Positions 11,060 through 23,489 of a DNA stretch of 64,000 nucleotides are shown here, in pieces. A program made the position numbers and the translations under genes. The notes under the pieces were generated by a model. The model ran no database searches. It saw only the letters and a list, made by a program, of their open reading frames with translations, and was not told the origin of the DNA. The first letter of the stretch is position 1. Each line of letters opens with the position of its first letter. The stretch comes from Homalodisca vitripennis (lineage: Eukaryota > Arthropoda > Insecta > Hemiptera > Cicadellidae): contig NC_060213.1 in assembly GCF_021130785.1 (NCBI RefSeq), forward strand, positions 130,152,001 to 130,216,000, read 5' to 3'.

Positions 11060-11793
11060 GCGCCGAGATGTGCAGTATAATTGTATTAGCGTCGGTAACA
11101 TCATTATTCAGTGGTAACCTATTACCAGGATAACGTGTTATCAATTGTAGTAATATAACATAATAACATCCTGTTATTTCAGTAACATGTGGGTTGAGTA
11201 ACAGCCGAGGCTATTACCGTGCAAGCAATGAGGCTAGGAACGAAGTTCAGGTACAGCTTTTCTGCTATTACATTACTGAGAAACCAGTAACGTAGTGGAT
11301 TGAGCTGGATGGTAAGGAAACAAATAAATAAAATATGTTTATCAAAATAGAAACGTAAACTTGTTTCAGGAAATAATTAAAACAAACCTAACTTGTTCTC
11401 ATTTATCCTTAATTATAAGTAGTCTATTCAAAAGTAGTCTACTAATCTAAATATTACATTGTAGTGGGTTAGTTAAGTTTTTGTATACTAAACAATAATT
11501 TTATTGTGCAGTGAACATTTTAAATAACAAGTTTATAATTACTATATTTCAAAGTAGTCTAAGATTAAATTTTACTGACAGTTAAATTTTCGAATAATTT
11601 GTCTATACAGCCCCACACACGTAGATTTAATTAATCTGACTGTACTTGCAACTTAATAACGTCCGTTTAGTAACAGCATGATGCTACTATACCGAGCGTT
11701 GGTTTTCTGGTAACAGGTTACTGGAACGTAGTACCAACTAACCACGTTATTTTGGTAATAGGTTATTGACAAATAACGGTATTTCCCATCTCT
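11060..11793. mobile_element. hAT-like inverted-repeat element (non-autonomous)
   Basis: Two regions rich in GTTAC/GTAAC motifs are inverted relative to each other. Left, around 11100-11145: GGTAACCTATTACCAGGATA. Right, around 11740-11775, reverse-complemented: CAATAACCTATTACCAAAAT, followed on both sides by AACGTG. The right end, reverse-complemented, starts TAGAGATGGGAAATACCG, which resembles hAT termini (CAGAGATGGG). I could not place the left terminus or a target duplication, so the left boundary is approximate. No transposase is present. Confidence 0.45.
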
Positions 11794-11799
11794 ATGAGC

Positions 11800-11880
11800 G
11801 CGGCGCGGCGTAGTAGTGATAGATACGGCAACTACAGTTCACAGCAGTACGCGCGCGCCCTCTCGACAGCTCCAAAGTGA
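11800..11880. other. GC/CpG-rich island
   Basis: A short run of GCGCGGCGCGGCG and ACGCGCGCGCCC stands out in an AT-rich setting, directly beside the inverted-repeat element. It could be a promoter or unique DNA that the element landed in. No TATA box or initiator can be assigned. Confidence 0.3.
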
Positions 11881-12029
11881 ATCTCTGCAGTGCTAGCTAC
11901 TCTAGTAACGTTCTTTGCAGTACAATTTAACTAAAATAATAGCTACACCTTGGTTTGCTGTGTCAACTTTTGTCATAGTTTAATTTGTTCTACCACACTT
12001 TCGTCATCTGTTACTTTTACTCTTACATT

Positions 12030-12110
12030 TTAAGAGGTTAAATGTAAGAAAGGACCATATGGTCCTAATTTCGCCTCAATAAAGTGTTTCTTTCTTTCTT
12101 ACTTACTTAA
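12030..12110 (+). mobile_element. LINE/SINE 3' end fragment with hairpin and tail
   Basis: The palindrome GGACCATATGGTCC (12052-12065) is followed by TTTCGCCTC, AATAAA (12078-12083) and a pyrimidine TTTC/TTAC repeat tail. A terminal hairpin plus a microsatellite tail is typical of 3' ends of non-LTR elements. Upstream coding sequence is absent. Confidence 0.45.
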
Positions 12111-14290
12111 CTTGTTTCTTTACTTTTCTTTACACTCTAAAACCCTTGTGCTCCTGGGCAAGTACCCATTTTGCCCAGTTATAGAATCGGACCTGGTTGT
12201 ATAATCCGTAAGATGAAAATCTTTGAAATGAAACACGAAAGTTATAAGGTTAAAAATTTGTTGTTTTCTAATTTGACCGCAAAACGTACTCATTATGTTT
12301 TGAATCTCGTTGTAGTTTATAGTTTTGCTCATAGGTAGCGTAAAATGTAGAAACAGTCTGTAGCGTAACGGGAATGGTGATGTGCGATTGGTTGAGGGGA
12401 GAACATCGTCATAGTCGTCATTGCTGTGAGGTGTTGCCGAGTTTCCATATTCGGAGATTTTGTTGTGAATCAGTGTGGTTTAGTGACGGGAGGGTTATGT
12501 GTAGGTTGTGTGAATTGTGAATAATTTCTCGTTTTAGTTTCATGTGTGGATTGTAAGGAGCTAAACAATTAAAAGTAAGTGCTTTCATGTACTCTAATAT
12601 CCAGTTGTGTATAGTTAGGGAGATTTCGTAAATGGGTGCTATTTTCAGTCTAGTGAACAACTCTGGTCCACCCCACTTTCTGAGAAAGGTTAAAACCAAT
12701 TTATTTCTGTCATAAAATTAATTTCCTATTTCTTTTAAAGATAAATAATAATAAAATGATCGAGCCTGCAAAAAAACTACATTAGGTCTGTCAATTATCC
12801 AGTCCTTTCTGTAAGTTAATGTATAGGCTTAGGTTTACTAAACTTATCATGTTTTTTTAGATTATCCTACGGCATGATCATTGATTATGCTTTAACCAGA
12901 ATTACTAGTAAACTTAACTGCATTAAAAAAAAACTATCATTGTGATTTTTGTAGCCTTTTTTAAGTAAGACTAAAAATTTTGCAATGATTCATATCTACA
13001 GAAACAGCCAAGATGGGTTTTAGTTAACCTACATTTAGGCCTAACTTGATTTACCCTTACATAATATTGAAGAATAGGTTGAAATTCCATATCAGGTTAC
13101 AAGAAACAGTCGAATTAAAATAAATCTATCGATATTTAAAATCAAAACAAACACAAAATAATAGTGATTTTGTTTAATTTTTATTGCAAAGTATAATGCC
13201 TATAACTATAACATTGAAAATTACTGTTTAAAACAATATATATTTTAATTTTATATTTATGAATACGTTTTGAGAAGTAGGCTGCGGAAGTAGGGCCCTT
13301 CATTCTTTGAAGGGCAAGATTTGGCTCTTGGCAAAAGGAGTAAAATATTATTTATAAGGACAGAAGGAGACAGTAAAAAACAAGATTTTTAGGCTTAGGT
13401 ATTTCTCACTAAATAGTATAACATATTTTCAACAGACTATGTAGCCCAAGCTCTCTATAGTTTAGTTAGGCCTAACTTAAAGTTATTTGGCGAGGATCCA
13501 TTTTCTTAAAGCCGTAAGGAATTTGTATTGAAGAAAACAAATAGGCTACCGTTGTAATTTAAATCTGTTATTACATTCTTGTGGATGTTTTGTTTAATTA
13601 CTGAATTAAATTTTACTTATATATGATTATTTAATTTTTGCTGATATTTAATTGTTGCTAAACCAGATAGAAATAATATGTTTAACCCTTTTAGTACCAC
13701 AGGGTCGCGTAAAGTGACACAGTGAAAAGTGCTGATATCGCATCGCACGACCCGCTAAATTTATAAAAGAAGTGCCAGAGTTGCATAACGATACTTTAGG
13801 AATAATACTTTTTTAAATATTATTTTAAACATTTATGATATTACATGAAACCATGGAAACTGCTTCACAAAGGTCTGTTAGATATTTTGGTCCTCCGTTT
13901 GCTTTTGTACTGTCTGTAGACGATGTAATACGGTATACATCTGTCGAATTATTAAAATATTTCACCAAAACATCCTAAATTTATCTACTCGTCTAAAACC
14001 TCTAGAAGTTATCCTTGATGAATTACACCCAAACACTGTTACATTCCGTTAGTAACAGAACATAACATGAAACCTAAGTATAGAGAAAGACTAAACATCA
14101 CTGGTTACGTAGTCAATACTTAATTTTCAACAGAAAAGTATGTGAAAGGGGGACTTTATTCTGAGCTCAAAAAATATACAAGCAAACCCTTTAGTAATGA
14201 ATGAAGTAAGTGATCTGTTTGAGGTGGTGTTGGAGTTTTGCACTGTTGTGTTTATCTTAAATAATGTAAAATTTATTAAAACGTAATTTT
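12110..14290. other. Mostly featureless; possible promoter at 12360-12600
   Basis: Between 12360 and 12600 the sequence is less AT-rich and G-rich on the + strand (for example GTGACGGGAGGG) and ends near a donor-like GGATT/gtaagg, as a 5' untranslated exon might. This is weak. At 13683 TTAACCCTTTTAGTACC resembles a piggyBac-like terminus, but I found no partner. The rest shows nothing. Confidence 0.3.
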
Positions 14291-14299
14291 CTGATCTTC

Positions 14300-16062
14300 T
14301 ACTTCCAAGGTAAATATTTTTTGGAAAGACAGCCTTTTAATTCAATGTGCATGTAAAAAAGCATCCAAGGTAGGTATATAGCAGGAAATTTAAACATTAT
14401 TATTCTAAATGATAGTAATGAACATTTAAAATTAAAAACATGTTTAAAAGCTTATACTTATTTGTTTGATTTCCCAACAAGAGTTTATAATGGTTCTATT
14501 TCTGCGTTAGATAATATTTTTACCAATTTTACAAGAGAACGAATATAATTAAGTGGTATCATCACCATGTTATCAGATCATGATGAGCAGTTTTTGGAGC
14601 CATAACTGGACCAAAACTTTCAGGCAGATAATGTTGATATTGATACACATACAGGAACTTCTCTGAGGACAATGCAGAACTTTTTCAAAAGCTTTTTTTA
14701 AAGGAACCTTGGTGGAAAGTATATAATTTTAATTGCGAAGAAAAATATTATATTTTTAATAGAATTTTGAAATATTACTTTGATTGGCCTTTTCCTCGTA
14801 AAGCTTCAAAGTAAGAAGTAAGTATTGTGCAAATGAGCAACTAAAATCTGAAAAACAACTGCTAATACATGTTAATAAACTTGCAAGAACAACAAGTAGT
14901 AACTGGGAACTATTGAAACACACCAGAGAAAAGAACAGTCTTTATAAGGAAGATTTATTCAAATACAAAAAAAGTTATTTTATGAAAGTTGGAAATAAGA
15001 CAACTAAAGCTTGAAAAATTATAACATTATTAGAAAATAATGAAACTGTAACCGATCACAGTTTGGTTAGTAATATTTTTTATAATTACTTTGTGAATTT
15101 TGCTAATAAGGTTTGATGATAATGTTAATTTTGGTCTTTTATAATTTATCCAGCAGTAGTTCACAGTTGCTCTGTGTTGTAGAATAACTGAAGTTATAAT
15201 CAATTTTTTATTTGATTCCAACCACCATCAAGGAAGTTTAAGAGATAATTGAATCTGTTGATAAATATTCTTGTGGTTTTCATGAAATTTGTATTACTAT
15301 AATTAACACGGTAAAACACAAAATTATGCCAAATACTAGTTAATTTAGTTAAATCTTCTTTTGTGAGTGGTAAATTCCAGAAATAATTAAAATTTCAAAA
15401 GTCATTCCAATACATAAAAAACTATCCTAACGTAAAAAATAATTAGACCAGTCTCTTTGATTTCAGAAATTGCAAAAATATACGAGAAGGTGGTTTACAA
15501 CAGATTATCCTCGTATTTAGAAACTAACAATATATTAGACTCTGTACAACACGGATTTGGGAAAAGTAAATCGACTATCAACATCTTAGTAAATTTAATT
15601 GAATCTATCATTAACTGAGTGGACAATAATGAAATAGTCATTGGAACATTCATGAACTTCTCAAACACATTTGACAGTACAAATCATCAAAATATTTATC
15701 AATATTAAGTCAGCTGGGGATAAAAAATAATTTTTTGAATTGGTTTTTTATGTTGTATTTGTCAAGCTGGAACAATTTGTGAAAATATCGCAAATAAAGA
15801 TTTCAAACTACATCATCATATTTAAAAATCTAAATTAAAAAATGTTGAAATAGAAAGTGCCTCAACGATCAAGTCTTGGATCTCTTCTCTTCCTATGTTA
15901 AGTAAAATGAATAGACGGTTATTTCAATTTTTGCCTACCACTAATTTATGCTTGTATGCAGACAATACAAAAAAAAATCAGGAAATCATTTGAAGAAGTA
16001 AGAAAATATGCAGATGTTAGCCTGTCAATGTTTTCAAGACAGAAACCTAAACCTTTTAAATT

Positions 16063-16117
<55 letters not shown>

Positions 16118-16120
16118 TGG
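14300..16120 (+). mobile_element. Degenerate non-LTR retrotransposon
   Basis: Positions about 14380-14590 give the end of an endonuclease domain (DFPTRVYN, SALDNIFTN, SDHDEQF). Positions about 15370-15700 give reverse transcriptase pieces (KVIPIHKK, SEIAKIYEKVV, SVQHGFGKSKSTINILV, TFMNFSNTFDSTNH). Position 15953 has LYADN, a decayed catalytic YADD. Frames are broken by many stops and shifts. It ends in a long poly(A) run and (TA)n at about 16064-16117. Order and strand agree, so this is one old copy with internal deletions. Confidence 0.7.
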
Positions 16121-16405
16121 GCTGAGATTAAAAACTGGACATTTAATATTATTGTATATCAATCCATTGTATATAAGTAACACTTATTGGAATATATTCA
16201 TATACATGAATACTTGTTAAATAATAACTTCAGAAATTATATAAGTTGGTTACAAAAAAAAAACATACTTGAACAATAACAATAAAAGTACAGTGAAGCT
16301 TAGGAAAGTAGAAAAGTAATGTTAATAATTATTGAACAAAGAATGTGTATAAACTCTTGAACAAAACTAAATTGTAATTAATAAGTCTGTAACACGGTAT
16401 GTGGT

Positions 16406-16552
16406 ATGGGTGAGCAAGAACAACTAAGAGTTAGGGCTTCCGAAGCACAGACTCGAAGGAGGAAACAGTTGAATGAAATGAGTCTAGATGATCAAGAAAA
16501 GAGTTTCCCTCACATGATAAATCATGATGCAGTTTGCGTTGTACTAGCTTGA
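16406..16552 (+). CDS. Small unidentified open frame (48 aa)
   Basis: ATG to TGA encodes MGEQEQLRVRASEAQTRRR, then KQLNEMSLDDQ, ending MINHDAVCVVLA. The charged, helix-like, well-mixed composition differs from the low-complexity frames around it, and upstream in-frame codons stay open to about 16385. No splice signals or neighbours clarify it. It could be a displaced transposon fragment or an exon. I do not recognise the family. Confidence 0.3.
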   Translation: MGEQEQLRVRASEAQTRRRKQLNEMSLDDQEKSFPHMINHDAVCVVLA

Positions 16553-16559
16553 CATTGAC

Positions 16560-19500
16560 GGCATGGAGAAAAGAGCCTCAATTGTTTCTTTGATTAGATC
16601 TGATATGTTCATTAAACCATTCACAAATTCGTACAGAAACAACATTAATCTTGACTAAAGCTCTTGAATAGGGCTTGGGCAAGTATTAATTGTATTGAAG
16701 ATAATTAGTCATTGTTTACTACTATTGCGTGTTCAGGAAACTATGTTTTAAAAAAAAATCACCAGAAAACAATTCAACATAGTTATTTTTCCCTTAAATG
16801 TCATGAAAAAATTTCCAATTCAAGATCAGCGTACCGTCACTTGGTCGTTGATGCTAAGCAAAGCAAAAACCTATTTCTTTAGCAATGATGATAATATTGG
16901 TGTTTTGGTTTTTTATCAAGTATATTGACAAAAAATGTTCACATGCATAACATTAATCAACCCTTAAAAACTGGATACTTTTATCAGAATCACCCTGTAT
17001 AAATGTGTTTAAATAGTTACACTTCTGCAACACAGATCTCATGTACTTGATGTGAGAATCAAATAGCCAGATCAAAATAAAAGGAAAAACATGTTCAAGC
17101 AAATTCTACTGCACATAAACTTCAGGAAACATTCATACCTGGGAAGAGAAGCTTCTCTTTTGAATCACCAACCTGTGACCATCAAACCAATGTAATTGGT
17201 TTCTAACAATTAGATTGTCATCTTCAAGTAAGTAGAACCCTTGGAACTTATCTGACAGCATTAATAGGCACAAAGACTCTGAAAACTTCAAATAATATGT
17301 AACGAATTCCTTCTCTGGCATATGTTTTACTGAAAGATAAATTTCAACTGTCTAGTTCTTCTAGGCTCTGTTTGATTGTTTGCTCACACTATGGCACTTA
17401 GATTTTGAAGAACTGGTAACTAAGCACGTTCGAAATATAAAATGGTTGGATAGTTTTTCAGAAAAGAATAAGCAAAATGCGTCATTAGAAAGTTCATAAA
17501 CTAAGTAGACTTTATATTTATTAATGAAATTTGACAGCTTTCTCATTTTGGAAAATATGACAGCTCAAAACGGAAAAAAGTTGAGACGGAATTTGATCAT
17601 TTTTTACGCCAGACTGCAAAAATCCAGTGACATTTCACTGTTGTTGCACCAACTGGTGATTTTGATATTGAGAAGAATTCTGTTACATTTAATATGATTA
17701 CATATGCTTTTGATCACTTAGTTCTGTGCTGTACATTAGTGGTAGTTGATCACTCCTTAACTTGGTGGTGAAGACCAGCAAGTAATAAACTTTATCTTAT
17801 CTGAAATCTAACAATTTAAATCTCATAAACTGGAGATCCTAATTTGATGAGGCAGATAAAAGCTTGTATTGGAATATAAATTGTAGGGTTTCCAACAATA
17901 AATTGGGGTAATAAGCCTGCAATGAATTTTAATTCGCTGATAAGATAAATGCTTAAAACTCTTTATGGAAAATGGTGATTTATTCAGACTAGATTTATTT
18001 CGAACACTACTTTGGTTTTCGTTAATTTTAACAAGATATTTTAAGTTTTAATCTGCTGCCATGTTTTATAGTAATTCAGTAGAGACCTCTCTACCTTTCG
18101 CAGTTTGTTTTCTTTCATAAAGAACGTTAAAAGAAAGTGTCACTTGAATTCGGTTTTATTTTAAATTTTAAAGTTGTTCCCAAAAAGGACAGGCATATTA
18201 GGGATAGGTAAAAAATAACTAAAAAATTCTGTATTATACAGCACAGTGGTATACTGAGTTATGGCTTTCTGGATGTATCCGTACAAAATTTAACATGAGG
18301 TATGTATACCTTTGTCTTTTGCAGTCAGTCAAAACTGTAGTTTTTTTTTGCATCTGTTAAACCATATTCCAAAATATTACTCCACCTTTTTTGTAATACT
18401 CTGTATGCATAAAAATAAAAAATATTAACGTGTAAATATAAACATTTTATTTAAAAAATATTTTAGTTGATTTGTAAAAAACACAAATGGATTGGTTTTT
18501 AGTAAAAATTTGTTCATGATGTGAGTTAGTCTGTGAATGCAATAGAGTGAGAGAGGAAGGAGAGTGAATGGGATGTCATGTGTGGGAGAACCTGGTCCAG
18601 CCTACTCGGAGTAGACACACCTCTGACACCCACACACACATGCACAGACACACACACACACGTACAGGACACTGCAGCAGCTGGTGTGTAATTATATCAA
18701 TCATTCCCTTGTCCACACAATTCCATATGTCCCAATTCTTTCAAGAAATCCTACTTTGAATTCTCAATTAGTTGGGTAGTTTATTTGGCAATATTCCTTT
18801 TTTGTGAAAAAAAAAAACTGTTGTGCCGTATTTATGCTTTAGTTTTTTTTTTATTTAGTATTGAAGTTAGAATATTTCAAATCAGCATTATTCCATTATT
18901 ACAATTATTTTAAAGTGTATATTTGACCTCATTTTAACTCGATATTGTTCCGTTTTACTGGAATTTTACTGTCAGTAATGGAACATCTGAGCTGTTATAT
19001 TTGATGCTCAGGAATAACATGTATTAAAAAAATCATAATGTCCTAGTTGTTTAAAATAAGGACACAATATCAGTTTACTATATATTATTTCAAAATAATA
19101 TTTTGATGTTATCACATGTTTATACATATTTATGCATGCCTTAGTTTATTCAGTTAATTGTAGAATTTTATAAGTAAATATAATTTGAATTCTACAATGG
19201 AACGATTTAAAGATATTTTCAAGGGACTGATATCTTTGTAGAAGAGTAGAAAACTTCTTCAATAAAATTGAGTGAAGAATTTTATTTTATTTTTTTTAAA
19301 CTATGCTGTACTGACAAATAATATGAGGCTGTAAAACATGTTATCAAATATTTGAATTTATATGTGACAAATTCATCAAATTCATATATGAATTTGTCTC
19401 TAATTGTAATTTCTATTCTAAAACTATGTTGTGAAATTAGAATGGTAGATTAATTTTTTCTCAAGTTTTTATTAACCCTTGTGTGAAAATTTAGTTTTCA

Positions 19501-20685
19501 TACATCTCAATTCCAACACACTTGCATAGAAGCCTTTTTTTCATCAGCCAAGTGGATTTACAAATGTGAATTCACACTAATGGGAAATCTGTAATAATAA
19601 TAGATGAGGTCTGAGTTCCGTGAAAGAGTGTCATATCTCAAAACCTCAGTGGTGTCACAGACTCAAAGTTAGCCAGCCTACATCTCATCGTTGTGCTCAT
19701 TGATTGTAGTGCTGTAGCAATCATATGTACAATCAGTGGCATAATTGTCACCATTATCCACAGGAAGTGAAGGAGGGCCCTGGTCACATTGTTCCTGCCA
19801 TTAGCATTACAATGGCTGGTTCCATTGTAATTAGCCATTTTAGCCTTCTTGTATAGGCCTTTACTCGTTTCTTTTATTTTGAAGGCAATAATTCCATTGT
19901 TTATTGAAGTTGTAGACACCTACTCATTTCAGCTTTAATTTACAAGTATGGTTGGTTTTAATGAACGCTTTCCTGGAGTTTTGAACCAGTTCAACTTTTC
20001 TTCGATTATCTTCCATCTTTTTCTTAGTAATGACCAAAACTGCTGGATGTTAAACATTTATTGGAATGCTCAATATTGTTGTTAAAATTAGTATTTAATT
20101 TTAATAGTTTTGTTTGCCTCAAGTTTTTTCAAAATTGTTATAGTATTTTAAGAATCTTCATCTTTTCATATATGACTGCGTTTATATATATATAATAAAT
20201 TAATCTCATTAGTTTTGATCAGAATTTGTATGGGATTATAATACGTAACGGTCTGTAAGAGGCAGGACTTTTAAGTTGACACTTAAATTTCATAGCATAC
20301 ATAACCAAACTGAAATTATTATCCTGGATAAATCTTTTAATTTTGGAATTATAATATAGATTGATGATTCTTTATTATAAGTTAAAGCCAGTCGAATTAA
20401 AGTGATGATGTGGTATTTTGGACACTGATTGTTGTACAGCCAGTGGCCGTGCTTAGTATTGTAGTTCCCATTTTCATTTCGATACTCAACCGCCTGTATC
20501 TCTCTCAGTATCGACCCAGACAGAATAAGTAATATGTGGGAGAAATCAACAGTGGTGACTATTGTTATGTACACACACCATGTCTGTTCGTGTACACTGG
20601 CTATAACGACTTAAATTTACTGAACCAAACACCATGATGGTACTGTCAATTTGATTGCACTCACTTAAAGCATTTTTGTTTAACG
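16560..20685. other. No gene recognised; simple repeats
   Basis: About 4 kb of AT-rich DNA. A CA-rich microsatellite lies at about 18625-18662. A short AATAAACTTTATCTTATC at about 17785-17802 resembles a LINE tail. Minus-strand open frames at 19638-19919 and 20290-20574 have no motifs I recognise. Confidence 0.35.
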
Positions 20686-20689
20686 AGGG

Positions 20690-21600
20690 AAAGAGTCTAA
20701 GTGTCTGCACTTAGTCCTGAAAGGACCTTTGCACCTCCCTTACTTAAGTTTTTGACCCTCAAAAACAATATTTGAAAACTCCTGTTCTCTGATGTCCTTT
20801 GGACTCAGTAAATAAGATTGTATGAATCTTTTCCTGCTTTTTCAAATTACAGAACAGTTTAACCATGTTCTACCTCGTGGCAGAGTTTTGGGTTCATCAG
20901 TCTGGAATAGACCCACCTTCATTAGGTGCTATGCCCTGTTAGTATCCTAAGTATTAATCTTACATCCTCCGGGCTTAAATCTAGGAGTCTTAGCCATCCT
21001 TTTGCATATGGAGAGATAAACATTTTTGATTATCTGAGTCCTGGGCCTTCTCCAAGTCTCGAATCTAATCCTCTTTTCCCAAACATTTACTAGAACTTTA
21101 CTGTAGGAGAAGGCCAAGCTCTGGTTCTACCAAGAGGCTTTAAGAGCCAATCTTGTCAAGAGCATCTGCAGTTTCATTCCCAGGAATGCCTTTATGGCCC
21201 ACCACCCAGGGAGACGAATTATGGTTTATCAAAGGAATGTTTCTTTACCATGCACTCAGACATGTATGTTATCATTTCGGCCTTAGGAAATTCCTATATT
21301 ATTACCTTCTGAGGAGGTAGGCTTTTTTCTTTCTACTCAACAGCTTCATAGCACTTAATGTGGATGCCTTATCCACCTCCTGCCCCAGAGGAGTGTATCC
21401 CAGTACCGCTTCCAGTGACAGAGTTGGCCAGGAGCTCATTGTCCTGGTAATGCTTACGCATGCTAGTCTTTGGATACTCTGTAGCCTCTTGACTACTGCA
21501 TTTTGTTTTGCTTTTGGCCACCACATATGGGTTGCTTATGTGACAACAAAAAGCATTTCTCTTCTTTAATTTTACAAGCATTTCTTTTATTTCCATCGTT
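20690..21600 (-). mobile_element. LINE fragment with RNase H-like domain, minus strand
   Basis: On the minus strand, 21526-21302 encodes the reverse transcriptase thumb region (VVKRLQSIQRLACVSITR, then TPTLSLEAVLGYTPL equivalents), as in R1/LOA-type LINEs. Further 3', at about 21215-21146, is GHKGIPGNETADALDKIG, the signature of the RNase H domain these elements carry. The 3' end at about 20690-20760 contains the hairpin GTCCTGAAAGGAC. The same 3' sequence recurs in the short insertion at 48243-48367. Stops and shifts make it non-functional. Confidence 0.65.
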
Positions 21601-22253
21601 AAAAATGAGTAAAACGCGTACCAAGTGTGTACTTTTAGTTTGAGTCAAGTCTTATGAGTTTAATAAATGTTAGGTATAACTTTGTTACTAGCTGTAGACA
21701 TTTTATAACAGTGCCATAATAGGTCTAATCGCTATATTACTTTAGTTGTATCCTTTATACAAACAAAAATTAGTTATATCCTTTTAATTTAATAGTTTGT
21801 TATTTCATTAAACTTTATGTTGTTGTTACTTTGCTAGGTTCATGCCAGCCAGCATTGTTATCTATGAGCCATATTGTTTCATTAGCCTCTTTTAACATTA
21901 ATTTATTTGTTAATATTTATTCTTGTTATTTATATGTTTTTTTAATTTATTTGATTGTTAAATACTGCCGTTAATATTGCTCTTTTTACTATTTTATGTT
22001 AATTATTTTTATATTGAGTATTTTATAATATTAGGTATATTTAAGTAAGTTTTAAAGTTACTATTTTAACCACGCTAGTCTACAGAACCCCAACGGATCT
22101 TATTTCTACTTTGTTATTTAATGATTGCCACTTCTTAAAATTATTTGAATATATTTTATTAATACATATTAATAGTTCTTTGACAAGGCATTTGACTGAA
22201 ATTTGACTTTGTTGTAACTGTCATACAACAATAAACATGATTTGATTTGAGTT
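21600..22253 (+). mobile_element. Probable LINE 3' end
   Basis: The stretch ends in GTCATACAACAATAAACATG and TTTGATTTGAGTTGA, a polyadenylation signal followed by a short TTTGA repeat, as at other LINE 3' ends here. No coding sequence is legible upstream, so extent and family are uncertain. Confidence 0.35.
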
Positions 22254-22259
22254 GAATCG

Positions 22260-23425
22260 TTCAATAATGTCAACAAGCTGCTGATACAATGTATAAAGTT
22301 GACACACTTTTTTGATCAAAGAGATTATCACAATGATAATTAAATAAATCTAGCGGCATCACAAAATGCAAGAAATATTTGTAAGAATTCATGAAACCAA
22401 TGCAATTTGTCTACCGATATCTGAGACCAATTTGAACAGAGTGAATTATGAAGCAAATCTAGTTTGCATTAACTAAGACGTACATCAGTTTTAAACAGAA
22501 CTGCATGATGTATCCAGTTAGCAGTAACATCGGAATGAGCCAGCTTTGCTGAACTGGTGGTTAGCTGTGTTTGTCAGCTGATAAGGTGTACAGACTAACT
22601 AGGCGAGAGTTGACACATACTGACTGGCGCTATCTTATCTCCCTCTGTCTTCTGTACAGCCATTTTACTCTCTTTGGGCCCAAGCCGCTTCCAACAGCTA
22701 GAACTGCAGTGTGTCTTCATTAATTGTTCAATGGGATTCATTTTGTTGTTGACATTAGGATAACCAACCATTTGTAAAATTATTTCCTAATATAGTTATG
22801 TTACTCGTTAGATACATGTAACAAGGCAGACAGACGGATGTACGTTTCTACAAATCTTTCTTGATTACAGTCCTGTAGATCCCCCAACCACTTCAGTTCA
22901 GAAGTTAATATTTATACATATTGGCGTTTGTAATATGAAGTGGCCTTATAAATACGGTAAAGCCTGTAGTTTTCAAGTAAATGCTAGTAAACTTTGTATA
23001 GGATGGTTTTATCTAGATAAGTCTTTAAAAATAAATTTAAAGCCAGTCCATTAAGAAATTGTTTTAATAATTCCAAATGGTGGCCAAAATTTTACTACAA
23101 TTAAAGTATAAATACTTTTAAAATATTAAGGTAAATTGAAAAAACTTAATTTTCAATATTATTTTAGATTAAATAGCCAGCCGTTCAAACTGTTGTGTGA
23201 GCACAAGAGCCAATTTTTAAAGTTAAAATCTGCCACACAAAAAAACATTTTTTGTAGTAAATATTTTTGTTTTAGTTATATTATATATAGTTTATGGTAT
23301 TATCTCCCTCCACACTATAGGAATTTCATTATATTATTATAATAATGAACTAAAACACTGTTGAAAAAAAATATTTATCACATGCATTTTGGTATTTGTG
23401 AATTGTTTATTACGTATTTTCTTTA
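22260..23425. other. No feature seen
   Basis: AT-rich DNA. The less AT-rich part at 22540-22720 has no coherent open frame or paired splice sites. The frame at 23136-23342 is low complexity; it may belong to the Penelope-like element suggested by the motif at 23440. Confidence 0.35.
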
Positions 23426-23429
23426 GAGG

Positions 23430-23485
23430 TTAATTTACACTGAAGATGGCAGAATGCCGAAACATATGTGACAAATAAATCTTTT
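23430..23485 (+). ncRNA. Hammerhead-ribozyme-like motif (decayed)
   Basis: CTGAAGA at 23440-23446 matches the hammerhead CUGANGA core. GGCA-GAA-TGCC forms a perfect stem II, directly followed by GAAA. The palindrome ACATATGT can then form a short stem III. Flanking ATTTA (upstream) and TAAAT (downstream) can pair as stem I. The base after the stem III U is G, where active hammerheads need A, C or U, so this copy is probably inactive. Minimal hammerheads of this layout are known in Penelope-like retroelements. An AATAAA lies just downstream. Confidence 0.45.
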
Positions 23486-23489
23486 TATC

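Noticed and set aside
15956..16220. Lysine-rich frames at the poly(A) run
   Set aside because: Translation of a LINE poly(A) tail; low complexity.
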